A program made the translations under genes and the position numbers. Shown here in pieces: positions 50,053-58,857 of a stretch of DNA of 64,000 nt. This DNA comes from Actimicrobium antarcticum (lineage in GTDB: Bacteria; Pseudomonadota; Gammaproteobacteria; Burkholderiales; Burkholderiaceae_D): assembly GCF_039536745.1 (NCBI RefSeq), contig NZ_BAAAZE010000003.1, positions 1-64,000 of the forward strand, given 5' to 3'. Every line of letters begins with the position of its first letter. Positions within the stretch are counted from its first letter, which is position 1. The notes under the pieces were generated by a model. The model did no database searches and had not been told where the DNA came from. It worked only from the letters and a program-made list of their open reading frames with translations.

Positions 50053-50832
50053 CTAAACAGCCACCGGCAGGCGATTGGCCAAGCCAACATACTGCTCCAG
50101 CGATACCGTCTCTGGCCGCAAGGTCGGGTCGATACCGGCATCGATCAGTTGATTTTCGGTGAACATGCCGGCCAGGCAATTGCGCAATACCTTGCGACGC
50201 ATCGAGAACGCTTTGAGCACGACTTGTTCGAGCGCTTGCTGATTGCAGGCCAGTGGCGCTTCCAGCGGGATCATGCGCACGATCGCCGATTCGACCCGTG
50301 GTGGCGGATCAAACGCTGTCGGCGGCACGATGAAGCGCAATGACATCGCATAGCGCCACTGCAGCATGACCGAGAGCCGGCCATAACTTTTGCCGCCGGG
50401 CGGCGCGACCATCCGCTCAACCACCTCCTTTTGCAGCATGAAATGCTGGTCTTGCACCAGTGCCGTAAAACTCGCCAGATGAAACAGCAGCGGACTGGAG
50501 ATGTTGTACGGCAGGTTCCCCACCACCCGCAGTTTTTTTCCGGCCGGCACAGGCAGGACGCCGAAATCGAATTGCAGCGCATCGCCGGAATGGATCAACA
50601 GCTTTTTCTGGTCGAAGGTCTTTTGCAGGCGCACGACCAGGTCGCGGTCCAGCTCGACGACGTGCAACTGGTCGAGATCGTCCATCAGCAAGCGCGTCAT
50701 CGCGCCAAGGCCGGGGCCGATTTCGACCATCGTATCGCCGGATACAGGAGCGATGGTCTGGATAATGTCTTGCAGGACTTGCTTGTCGGTCAGGAAATTC
50801 TGGCCGAAGCGTTTGCGGGCGATGTGTTTCAT
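50053..50832 (-). CDS. ksgA: 16S rRNA dimethyladenosine transferase
   Basis: 259 aa. Start MKHIARKRFGQNFL is the family signature; SAM-binding EIGPGLGAMTRLL and the catalytic NLPYNISSPLLF (NLPY) follow. Dimethylates two adjacent adenosines in helix 45 of 16S rRNA. The ATG at 50832 has no Shine-Dalgarno; it is the last of six ATGs in the 14-bp repeat array upstream, which suggests that reinitiation after pdxA feeds it. Confidence 0.96.
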   Translation of the reverse strand: MKHIARKRFGQNFLTDKQVLQDIIQTIAPVSGDTMVEIGPGLGAMTRLLMDDLDQLHVVELDRDLVVRLQKTFDQKKLLIHSGDALQFDFGVLPVPAGKKLRVVGNLPYNISSPLLFHLASFTALVQDQHFMLQKEVVERMVAPPGGKSYGRLSVMLQWRYAMSLRFIVPPTAFDPPPRVESAIVRMIPLEAPLACNQQALEQVVLKAFSMRRKVLRNCLAGMFTENQLIDAGIDPTLRPETVSLEQYVGLANRLPVAV

Positions 50833-50910
50833 GTGCTGTGCTTCATAAGCTGTGTTTCATAAGCTGTGTTTCATAAGCTGTATTTCATGTGCTGTGCTTC
50901 ATGTACTGGA
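50827..50910 (-). repeat. Six 14-bp repeats forming a chain of mini-ORFs between pdxA and ksgA
   Basis: Units are TTTCATGTGCTGTG, CTTCATAAGCTGTG, TTTCATAAGCTGTG, TTTCATAAGCTGTA, TTTCATGTGCTGTG and CTTCATGTACTGGA. On the minus strand ATGs lie every 14 bases (50902, 50888, 50874, 50860, 50846, 50832). The first overlaps the pdxA TGA; the last starts ksgA. Between them the frames read MKHST, MKYSL, MKHSL, MKHSL and MKHST. Each ends in a TGA that overlaps the next ATG as ATGA. All five junctions were checked base by base. Confidence 0.95.
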
Positions 50911-51948
50911 TGCCGTCGAATGCGCCACCATCTTTGCCGCCATGCGGATCGCCTCGACCATGCTGCCGTGATCGGCATGTCCGACGCCCTGTTCGGCGAG
51001 GTCCAGCGCGGTGCCGTGATCCACCGACGTGCGGATCAGCGGCAGGCCAAGCGTGATGTTGATGCCGTGGCCAAAGCTGGCGAACTTCAGCACCGGCAAG
51101 CCCTGGTCGTGATACATCGCCAGCACGCAATCGGCGTCTTTCAGGTACTTCGGCTGGAACAGCGTATCCGCCGGATACGGTCCGGCCACATTGATGCCGC
51201 GCGCGCGGGCCGCCTGCAGCGCCGGAATCAGGATATCGATTTCTTCACGTCCGAGATAACCGCCCTCGCCCGCATGCGGATTCAGGCCAGCCACCAGGAT
51301 GCGCGGGCGATCCAGCCCGAAGCGACTTTGCAAGTCGTGTTGCAGCACATCCAGCGTCTGTCCGAGACTCTCGGCAGTGATCGCTGCCGGCACATCCTTG
51401 AGTGCCAGATGGATCGTCGCCAACGCCACCCGTAGCGGATGATCTCCGCTGGCGGCGAGCATCATGACCACATGCGGCGCAGCGGTTTTTTCGGCGAGGT
51501 ATTCGGTATGGCCGGTGAACGGCACGCCGGCATCGTTGATCGTGCTCTTTTGCAGCGGCGCCGTGACCATCGCGTCAAACCAGCCGGCACGGGTGCCTTC
51601 GATGGCCATGTCCAACATCTGCAGCACACTGCGACCGTTACGCGGATCGAGCTTGCCGGGCACCACGTGTTCGGCCAGCGGACAATCCAGCACGACCAGG
51701 CGCGAGGCCGGAAAATTCGGCAACCCGTCATTGCGTACGGCCAGTAGCGACACCGCAGCCAGGGCGATGTCCGGATCGATCTGGTCGGCAATGATGGCCA
51801 GAAAAGGCGCATCACCGATCAGCACGCAATTGATTTCATCACGTAGTTCCCATGCTGCACGCAACGCGATTTCCGGACCGATGCCGGCTGGTTCGCCGCA
51901 GGTGATGGCGATGCTTGGCCGCACCGTCGCGCTGCTGGCAGCCGTCAT
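50899..51948 (-). CDS. pdxA: 4-hydroxythreonine-4-phosphate dehydrogenase
   Basis: 349 aa. ITCGEPAGIGPEIALRAAW near the start, the metal/substrate His in FTGHTEYLAE, VAGLNPHAGEGGYLG and ADCVLAMYHDQGLPVLKF are diagnostic. It acts in pyridoxal-phosphate synthesis. Its ATG shares a base with the surA stop (TAATG). The C-terminus (STASST) falls in the 14-bp repeat array, so array growth has probably set its last residues. Confidence 0.96.
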   Translation of the reverse strand: MTAASSATVRPSIAITCGEPAGIGPEIALRAAWELRDEINCVLIGDAPFLAIIADQIDPDIALAAVSLLAVRNDGLPNFPASRLVVLDCPLAEHVVPGKLDPRNGRSVLQMLDMAIEGTRAGWFDAMVTAPLQKSTINDAGVPFTGHTEYLAEKTAAPHVVMMLAASGDHPLRVALATIHLALKDVPAAITAESLGQTLDVLQHDLQSRFGLDRPRILVAGLNPHAGEGGYLGREEIDILIPALQAARARGINVAGPYPADTLFQPKYLKDADCVLAMYHDQGLPVLKFASFGHGINITLGLPLIRTSVDHGTALDLAEQGVGHADHGSMVEAIRMAAKMVAHSTASST

Positions 51949-53387
51949 TATTTTTCTTCCAGACGATATTCAACGTAAGCGCGGTCGCGCAATTGACGCA
52001 CCCAATCCTGGCTCGCTTCTTCGAGCTTGCGTTCGCGGATGGCCTGACGGGCGGTCAGGCGCTGACGTTCCTGCGAGACGTCCTGGTTCTTGCGTTCGAT
52101 CACTTGGATCAGGTGATAGCCGAACGGCGTTTCGATCGGCGCGCTGACCTCACCCGGCTTCAGCAAATTCATGGCGCGTTCGAATTCCGGCACGGTGTCG
52201 CCCGGATAGATCCAGCCGAGATCGCCCCCCTTGGAAGCCGACAGGTCGTTTGAATACAGCTTGGCCAGTTCCTCGAACGTGGCCGCCTTGTTATCCAAAC
52301 GCTGCTTCAGGTCGGTTAGCTTGCGCAATGCTTCGGCAGAAGTGACGATCGTATTGACCTTGATCAGAATATGGCGTGCGTGGGTTTGCTCGACGGCCGG
52401 TGCGGCAGCGGTCGAGGTTCCCTTGAGGACGCTCTGGGTGCGCTTGCCCACTACTTTCAGGATATGGAAACCGCTGGCGCTCTTGACCACCGCCGACAGG
52501 TCACCCTGGTTTAGCTGCGCAACGGCATCCACAAAAAGTTGCGGCAACCGGTCCGTGGTACGCCAGCCCAGTTCGCCGCCTTTGAGTGCATCGATCGAGT
52601 CGGAATACGACGCCGCCAGCTTGGCAAAATCGGCACCGCTGCGCAACTGCTGGGCGACTTCATCGGCGCGGGCACGGCGCGCGGCAATTTGCTCGGCCGA
52701 GGCGTTTTCAGGAATGCGCACCAGGATCTGGGCCAGATTGTATTCAGGCTGGCTTTGTGGCGCGTTCTTTTGCGCTTCGATGTAGTTGTCGACTTCGGAT
52801 TCGGTGATCTGCAGCTTGTTGTCGACTTCGCGTTCACGGATGCGCTGCATCGTGATCTCTTCGCGGATTTCTTCACGGAAGCGGGCGTACGGCGTGCCTT
52901 CGCGCTCCAGCTGGTTACGGAAATCCTGCATCGATAATTTGTTCTGTTCGGCCAGGCGCGCCATGGCGCGATCCAGCATCACGTCATCGATCTTGATACC
53001 GCTGTCGGCTGCCAGTTGCAGCTGTGCGCGGTCGACGATCATCCGTTCGAGAATCTGTTTTTCCAGCAGTGAGCGCAATGGCATCGCCGCGCCTTGCTGG
53101 CGCATGCGCGCCTCGACCAAGGCAACCCGGGCATCGAGTTCCTGGCGGGTAATGACGTCGGTGTTGACCACGGCGACGATCGAATCGATCACTCTCGGCT
53201 CGGCCTTGCGGGGTGCTGCCGTTAAGGACGACGGCGCAAGCTTGTCGGCCAGCTTGACCTGGGCGCTGGCTTGCTGCATGCCGCCGCAGGCGACGCCGAG
53301 CACGACGACAGCAATTTTCAGGAGGTGTAAAGGTGCAATGACTTGTCGCATGGTGTGATCCGTAGTCCTGGAAAAATTCGTGGTCAT
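51948..53387 (-). CDS. surA: Periplasmic chaperone and peptidyl-prolyl isomerase SurA
   Basis: 479 aa. Starts at 53387 with ATGA overlap to lptD; an internal ATG at 53351 gives a more compact signal peptide (LHLLKIAVVVLGVACGG, then ASAQ). SurA N-domain, then two parvulin domains (QPEYNLAQILVRIP and THARHILIKV). It escorts outer-membrane proteins, LptD among them, so coupling to lptD is sensible. Confidence 0.95.
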   Translation of the reverse strand: MTTNFSRTTDHTMRQVIAPLHLLKIAVVVLGVACGGMQQASAQVKLADKLAPSSLTAAPRKAEPRVIDSIVAVVNTDVITRQELDARVALVEARMRQQGAAMPLRSLLEKQILERMIVDRAQLQLAADSGIKIDDVMLDRAMARLAEQNKLSMQDFRNQLEREGTPYARFREEIREEITMQRIREREVDNKLQITESEVDNYIEAQKNAPQSQPEYNLAQILVRIPENASAEQIAARRARADEVAQQLRSGADFAKLAASYSDSIDALKGGELGWRTTDRLPQLFVDAVAQLNQGDLSAVVKSASGFHILKVVGKRTQSVLKGTSTAAAPAVEQTHARHILIKVNTIVTSAEALRKLTDLKQRLDNKAATFEELAKLYSNDLSASKGGDLGWIYPGDTVPEFERAMNLLKPGEVSAPIETPFGYHLIQVIERKNQDVSQERQRLTARQAIRERKLEEASQDWVRQLRDRAYVEYRLEEK

Positions 53388-55624
53388 GGTCGGTTGGTAT
53401 TCGACTGATTGATGTTCTGGTAGCCCGGCACACTGGCGCGCAAGGCTTGCAACGGGTTCGACCCGAGCTTGGACAAACCGTTTAATTCAAGCTGGAAATA
53501 CAGTGCCGACGTGGCCTGCAGCGTCGAGGTCGGCGTACGCTGGCCGACGATACGGAAGACCCAGCAATCAGCCTTGTATTCGACCCCGAGCAAGCCTTCG
53601 GCAACCTTGCTGGTCGTCAGCGAGTAATTGACCCGGCCCACACCGTACCACCTTTGTGCAAACGGCCACTGCCCCGACACGTCGAACGACTTTTCGAGAT
53701 TGTTCGGCAAGTCCTGCCGGTACTGCAGGTTCAACACCCGCATCGGCGCCGGCTGGTAGCGCACGCCGATATTGGCGCGATTGAGTACGTGCTGGGTCTG
53801 GCTGTATTGCAGATTGGTTTCTGCCGACAGCGCCTGGTTCAGGCGCCCGTTAGCCGACAACAGCAGATCGGAACGGCTGTCGTTGGCAAGCGGACCGAGC
53901 GTGACACGCTGTTCGGAAAAATAATAGCGCTGGCCGATGGCGATGCGTGCCCGTTCTTCGCCGGACGCCTCCAGGAAGCGCGACGTGACGGCCGCCGTGA
54001 CCTGGTTGGCGTCGCTGATACGGTCATTGCCGACGAAACGGTTTTCGCTGAACAGCTGGGTAAAACTCAGGTCAGCTAACGCGCTGTCGAAATTCGGCAA
54101 CAGCGACTGGTCGCGGTACGGCGTGTAGACATAGAACAGGCGCGGTTCCAGTGTCTGCGTCAAGGCCTTGCCCAGCAGGCTGGTATCGCGTTCGAACACC
54201 ATGCCGCCATCGAGCGATGCGGTCGGCAAAGCGCGTGACGGTGCCCCGTTGACACCAGTGACCGTGTTGTCAAGCTGGTAGCGGGTGGCGTGGAACGCCA
54301 GTTTGGGCGTGATGAAGAAGCCGGGTTCGATGATCGGATACGACACCTTCGGATTGACGAACAGCCGGTCGCCGCGCTGCAAGGTCGGATGCCAGAAACG
54401 GGTCAGATCGGCATCGGCCGCGAGGTCAAAGCCGGCGACATCCGGTCGCGCCGTCGTCAGTGTCAATTGCGGCAAGCGGTCATACGGCCGCGCGATCGGT
54501 GCTACCGGATCCTGCAGCACCTGATAATTGGTGGTGCGCGCCGTCGCACTCCAGTACGCAGCGCCATAGGTCAGGCTCAGGTCGCGCAGCAACAGGCGCT
54601 GGGTAGCCGTAGTCAGCGTGCGCGAAAAATCGGTCGGGTAATCATCATCGGAGGCTGCATTGATATTCCAGTTCAGCGTCAGTCCCGGTCGCAGTGTTTG
54701 CGTGTGGATCGACGACAGCGCCCAGCGGTCGGTACCGGTCAGCTTGTCCTTGAGCAGGCCTTCGATCTTGGTCTCGCCGGCGTACATCGGATCGAGATAC
54801 CGTGCCCACGCACCAAGCTGCAGGCCGCGCTGTGCAATGACTTTGGGATACAGCGTCAGGTCGCGATTGGGCGCGATATTGAAGTAGTACGGCACCGTGA
54901 CTTCGAGCCCGCCGCGGTTGGTGGCGCCGATGGTCGGTGGCAATACGCCCGACTTGCGCGCGTCCGACAACGGAAACGACATCGCCGGCGCCGCCAGGAT
55001 CGGCACGCCCTTGAAATACACCACAGTACTTTTGGCCAGGCCGATATCGCGCGCGGTATCGAGATTGAGCGTGCCGGACTTCAGATACCAGTCGGGGTTC
55101 GGCCCTTCGCAGGTGCTGTACGTCCCATCGACCACGGTCGCGCGATCTTCGGATTCAAAATCGATGCGGGTTGCCTTGCCCTGGCCATTGTTGCGCTCAA
55201 GCCGGTAAGTCGGATTGGTGACGAAACCTTCACCGGCATCCATGTTGAGCTTGAGCTTGTCGCCGGTATAGATGTCGTCGATGCGCTTCATGCGGACATT
55301 GCCGGTGGCTTCGATTTCATCTTCGACGATGCGGTATTTGGCATGGTCGGACGTGACGGTGGTCGTGCCGCGGACGATCTCGACCTTGCTGTCGAGTTCC
55401 AGTTCACGATCGGGCCGACCGGTCATTTTTTCGGCGCTGACTTCGGCGGGTGCTTCACGATCGTTGACTTTGGCGGGCCGGGGCGGGGGCGCGGATTGCG
55501 CGAGCACGTAGTTCGGCAAGGTCGCTGCCGCGACGACGGCGGTCAGGATACGGAGCAGGCGCTGCGCCGAGGACTGGGGCGATGACGAGGTCGAGGGCGA
55601 GGACGGGACAGAAAACCGGATCAT
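53384..55624 (-). CDS. lptD: LPS-assembly outer-membrane protein LptD
   Basis: 746 aa. Signal peptide (LTAVVAAATLPNYVLAQ, about residue 43), OstA-like N-domain (DSKVEIVRGTTTVTSDHAKY, IEATGNVRMKRIDD), then a long beta barrel (LQLGAWARYLDPMYAGE). It inserts LPS into the outer leaflet with LptE. Cys residues near CEGPNPDWYLK and CWVFRI fit the disulphide pattern. It reads away from amgK. Confidence 0.95.
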   Translation of the reverse strand: MIRFSVPSSPSTSSSPQSSAQRLLRILTAVVAAATLPNYVLAQSAPPPRPAKVNDREAPAEVSAEKMTGRPDRELELDSKVEIVRGTTTVTSDHAKYRIVEDEIEATGNVRMKRIDDIYTGDKLKLNMDAGEGFVTNPTYRLERNNGQGKATRIDFESEDRATVVDGTYSTCEGPNPDWYLKSGTLNLDTARDIGLAKSTVVYFKGVPILAAPAMSFPLSDARKSGVLPPTIGATNRGGLEVTVPYYFNIAPNRDLTLYPKVIAQRGLQLGAWARYLDPMYAGETKIEGLLKDKLTGTDRWALSSIHTQTLRPGLTLNWNINAASDDDYPTDFSRTLTTATQRLLLRDLSLTYGAAYWSATARTTNYQVLQDPVAPIARPYDRLPQLTLTTARPDVAGFDLAADADLTRFWHPTLQRGDRLFVNPKVSYPIIEPGFFITPKLAFHATRYQLDNTVTGVNGAPSRALPTASLDGGMVFERDTSLLGKALTQTLEPRLFYVYTPYRDQSLLPNFDSALADLSFTQLFSENRFVGNDRISDANQVTAAVTSRFLEASGEERARIAIGQRYYFSEQRVTLGPLANDSRSDLLLSANGRLNQALSAETNLQYSQTQHVLNRANIGVRYQPAPMRVLNLQYRQDLPNNLEKSFDVSGQWPFAQRWYGVGRVNYSLTTSKVAEGLLGVEYKADCWVFRIVGQRTPTSTLQATSALYFQLELNGLSKLGSNPLQALRASVPGYQNINQSNTNRP

Positions 55625-55723
55625 GAATTTGGATGGTCACCACCGTCGCAGGCGATTTTTTGAATTGAATCCCTTATTATAGGGGAACTCATTCCACCTC
55701 GACCGGAAACCCCGGGACGCTTC

Positions 55724-56749
55724 ATGTCTTTGCATACACCACTTGATCTTCGTTTGACCAATTTAAAAGATTGGCTCGCTTCCCTTCCTGCACTGCCGGT
55801 CAATCCGGACAGCTTGCGTCCGGCCTCGGCCGATGCCAGTTTCCGGCGCTACTTTCGGGTTGATACCAGTGACGGCGGCACCGCCATCGTCATGGATGCA
55901 CCACCACCGCTGGAAGATGTCCGTCCCTTCATCGCTGTCGCCAAACTGTTTGGCGACACCGGCGTGACCGTGCCCGAGGTACTGGCACAGGACACCGAGC
56001 AGGGTTTTTTGCTGCTCAGCGACCTCGGCTCGACCACCTATTTGCAGCAGCTGGCACCGGACTCGGCCCATGCGCTGTACCTCGATGCCATCGATGCGCT
56101 GGTCCTGCTGCAGGTGCATAGCCAGCCCGGCATCCTGCCCGAGTACAACCGCGAGCTGCTGCACCGCGAGCTGATGCTGTTTCCGGACTGGTATGTCAAC
56201 AAGCACCTCGGCGTCACCCTGGACGCGGCCCAGGAAGCCGAACTGAACGGCGTGTTCGAGGCCCTGCTGGCGAACAATCTGGCGCAACCCCAGGTCTATG
56301 TACATCGTGATTACCATGCCCGCAATTTGATGGTTCTGCCAAAAGGCAATCCCGGCATTCTCGACTTTCAGGATGCGGTATACGGCCCGATCACCTACGA
56401 TCTGGTCTCGCTGCTGCGGGATGCGTATGTCGAGTGGGATGAAGAAATCGTGCTGGACTGGGCGATCCGGTATTGGGAACGGGCCCGCCGCGCCGGCTTG
56501 CCGGTCAATCCGGATATCGATGCGTTCTATCGCGACTTCGAATTCATGGGCCTGCAACGCCACCTGAAAATTCTCGGTATCTTTGCCCGTCTCTATCATC
56601 GCGACGGCAAGGATGCGTACCTGAAAGACCTGCCACTGGTCATGCAATACACCCGCAAGGTGGCGGGCCGCTACAAGGTCCTGTCGCCGCTCATCCGGCT
56701 GCTCGATGCGCTGGAAGACAAGGCACCGTCAGTCGGCTATACCTTCTGA
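55724..56749 (+). CDS. amgK: Cell-wall sugar kinase (AmgK-like aminoglycoside-phosphotransferase fold)
   Basis: 341 aa. ASADASFRRYFRVDT is the substrate-side start; the catalytic loop is YVHRDYHARNLM (D196), with GILDFQDAVYGP as metal-binding loop. Together with MurU, encoded next, AmgK recycles N-acetylmuramate to UDP-MurNAc, bypassing fosfomycin-sensitive MurA. Gene order next to lptD is as in Pseudomonas. Confidence 0.9.
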   Translation: MSLHTPLDLRLTNLKDWLASLPALPVNPDSLRPASADASFRRYFRVDTSDGGTAIVMDAPPPLEDVRPFIAVAKLFGDTGVTVPEVLAQDTEQGFLLLSDLGSTTYLQQLAPDSAHALYLDAIDALVLLQVHSQPGILPEYNRELLHRELMLFPDWYVNKHLGVTLDAAQEAELNGVFEALLANNLAQPQVYVHRDYHARNLMVLPKGNPGILDFQDAVYGPITYDLVSLLRDAYVEWDEEIVLDWAIRYWERARRAGLPVNPDIDAFYRDFEFMGLQRHLKILGIFARLYHRDGKDAYLKDLPLVMQYTRKVAGRYKVLSPLIRLLDALEDKAPSVGYTF

Positions 56750-56781
56750 CCGATGACCTCTTTGCACTGGAACTGACAAGC

Positions 56782-57501
56782 ATGAAAGCCATGATCCTCG
56801 CTGCAGGTCGCGGCGAGCGGATGCGTCCGCTCACCGATACCTGCCCGAAACCCCTGCTGAAGGTCCGCGGCCGTCCGCTGATCGTCTGGCACATCCTCAA
56901 TCTGGTCCGTGCCGGCATCACCGAAATCGTCATCAACCATGCCCATCTGGGCGCCCAGATCGAGGCCACCCTGGGCGATGGCAGCCACTTCGGCGCCACG
57001 CTGCACTATTCTGCAGAATCGACCGCGCTGGAAACCGCCGGCGGCATTGCGCAGGCACGCGTGCTGCTGGGGAGCGAACCGTTCGTGGTGGTGAATGGCG
57101 ATATTTTTTGCCCGCACTTCGATTTCGAGCAAGTCAAATCGGCACTGGTCGACGCCGACATGTGGGGCAATCCCTACCCGCCGGACAAGCGCGATATGGC
57201 CTGGCTGTACCTGGTCAAAAATCCGCCGCACGTGCCCGACGGCGACTTCGGCCTGACGACGTTTTCGGTCACCAACGAGGGCCAGCCGCGCTTCACGTTC
57301 TCGGGAATCGGCGTTTATCGCCCCGAGCTGTTCGATGCTATTGTTAGCGGCGCGCCAGCCAGGCTGGCGCCACTGCTGCGCGAGCATGCCGCGCGCGGCC
57401 AGATCGGCGGCGAAGTCTACCGGGGTGACTGGACTGACGTCGGCACACCGGAACGGCTGGCCCAGCTGAACCGCCCACTTTCAGAAAGCAACCGACCATG
57501 A
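56782..57501 (+). CDS. murU: N-acetylmuramate-1-phosphate uridylyltransferase
   Basis: 239 aa from the ATG at 56782. Nucleotidyltransferase signature MILAAGRGERMRPLTDTCPK with substrate Lys, then VVNGDIFCPHFDFEQ (metal Asp) and GDWTDVGTPERLAQLN at the end. Completes the AmgK-MurU route. Its stop overlaps pepP by ATGA. Confidence 0.92.
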   Translation: MKAMILAAGRGERMRPLTDTCPKPLLKVRGRPLIVWHILNLVRAGITEIVINHAHLGAQIEATLGDGSHFGATLHYSAESTALETAGGIAQARVLLGSEPFVVVNGDIFCPHFDFEQVKSALVDADMWGNPYPPDKRDMAWLYLVKNPPHVPDGDFGLTTFSVTNEGQPRFTFSGIGVYRPELFDAIVSGAPARLAPLLREHAARGQIGGEVYRGDWTDVGTPERLAQLNRPLSESNRP

Positions 57502-58841
57502 TTTCCTATGCCGCCCGCCGCGCCCGCCTGATGACGCAGATGCAGGCCAAAGGTGGTGGCGTCGCCATCATTGCGACTGCGCCGGAAGTCCATCGCAACA
57601 GCGATGTCGAATATCCGTACCGGCATGACAGCAGCTTTTACTACCTGTCCGGCTTTGGCGAACCGGAGGCGGTGATCGTGCTGGTGGCGGGTAAAAATCC
57701 GCAGTCCATCCTTTTTTGCCGGGAAAAAAATACCGAACGCGAAATCTGGGAAGGCTTTCGTCATGGTCCCGACGGCGCGCGTGTGGCCTTTGGTTTCGAT
57801 GCGGCGTTTCCGATCGATGCCCTCGATGCGATTCTGCCAAAACTGCTGGCCGACCAGCCTGCACTGTTTTATGCGCTGGGCAGTCATGCCGCGCTGGACG
57901 CGCAGGTGCAACGCTGGCTGGCCAAGGTCCGCACGCAATCGCGCGCCGGCATCGCGGCGCCCTCGACTGCCCACGATATCAGCGGTCTGCTCAACGAAAT
58001 GCGCCTGACCAAGGACGATACCGAAATCGCCATCATGCGCCGCGCCGCCGAGGTCTCCGGTGTCGCGCATGCGCGCGCGATGGCCATGGCCAGGCCGGGT
58101 TTGCGCGAGTATGAAATCGACGCCGAACTGCTGCATGAATTCCGCCGCCACGGCTCGGATTTTCCGGCCTACACCTCGATCGTCGCTACCGGCGCAAATG
58201 CCTGCGTGCTGCATTACCGCGCCGGTGCCGCGATCCTGCAGGCCGATGACCTGGTGCTGATCGATGCGGGTTGCGAGCTCGATGGTTACGCCTCCGACAT
58301 TACCCGTACATTCCCGGCCAGCGGGCGCTTCTCGCCGGCGCAGGCCCGGCTGTACGAACTGGTGCTCGCAGCGCAAGCCGCAGCGATTGCCGAAATCCGG
58401 CCCGGCCAGCGCTTCATGGATGGTCATGATGCCGCCGTACGGGTACTGTCGCAGGGCATGCTGGATACCGGCCTGCTCGATGCCAACAAGGTGGGCAAGC
58501 TCGATGATGTGATCACCAACGGCGACTACCGCCAGTTTTACATGCATCGCACTGGTCACTGGATCGGCATGGACGTGCATGACGTCGGCGACTATCGCGA
58601 AGTCGGCGAGGCACCCACTGCCGGCGGCGAAAAGCCCTGGCGCATCCTGCGGCCGGGCATGACGCTCACCGTCGAGCCGGGCATTTATGTGCGGCCGTCA
58701 GCCGGCGTGCCGGAGCAATACTGGAACATCGGCATCCGCATCGAAGACGATGTGCTGGTGACAGCGAACGGTGCCGATGTCATGAGCCTGGCGGCACCAA
58801 AAACCATCGCCGACATCGAAGCCGCAATGCGCGGCGGGTGA
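57498..58841 (+). CDS. pepP: Xaa-Pro aminopeptidase
   Basis: 447 aa. N-domain AARRARLMTQM, then the pita-bread metallopeptidase with Asp ligands (LVLIDAGCELDGYASDITRT), His (HRTGHWIGMDVHDVG) and Glu (TVEPGIYV, GIRIEDD). Removes N-terminal residues before proline. pepP next to a ubiH-like gene is a conserved pair. Confidence 0.95.
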   Translation: MISYAARRARLMTQMQAKGGGVAIIATAPEVHRNSDVEYPYRHDSSFYYLSGFGEPEAVIVLVAGKNPQSILFCREKNTEREIWEGFRHGPDGARVAFGFDAAFPIDALDAILPKLLADQPALFYALGSHAALDAQVQRWLAKVRTQSRAGIAAPSTAHDISGLLNEMRLTKDDTEIAIMRRAAEVSGVAHARAMAMARPGLREYEIDAELLHEFRRHGSDFPAYTSIVATGANACVLHYRAGAAILQADDLVLIDAGCELDGYASDITRTFPASGRFSPAQARLYELVLAAQAAAIAEIRPGQRFMDGHDAAVRVLSQGMLDTGLLDANKVGKLDDVITNGDYRQFYMHRTGHWIGMDVHDVGDYREVGEAPTAGGEKPWRILRPGMTLTVEPGIYVRPSAGVPEQYWNIGIRIEDDVLVTANGADVMSLAAPKTIADIEAAMRGG

Positions 58842-58857
58842 ACCGGGGACGAATCGA

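Noticed and set aside
50827..50910. Simple-sequence noise explanation for the 14-bp array
   Set aside because: The ATGA overlaps hold at all junctions, including the pdxA stop and the ksgA start, so it is reported as a finding.
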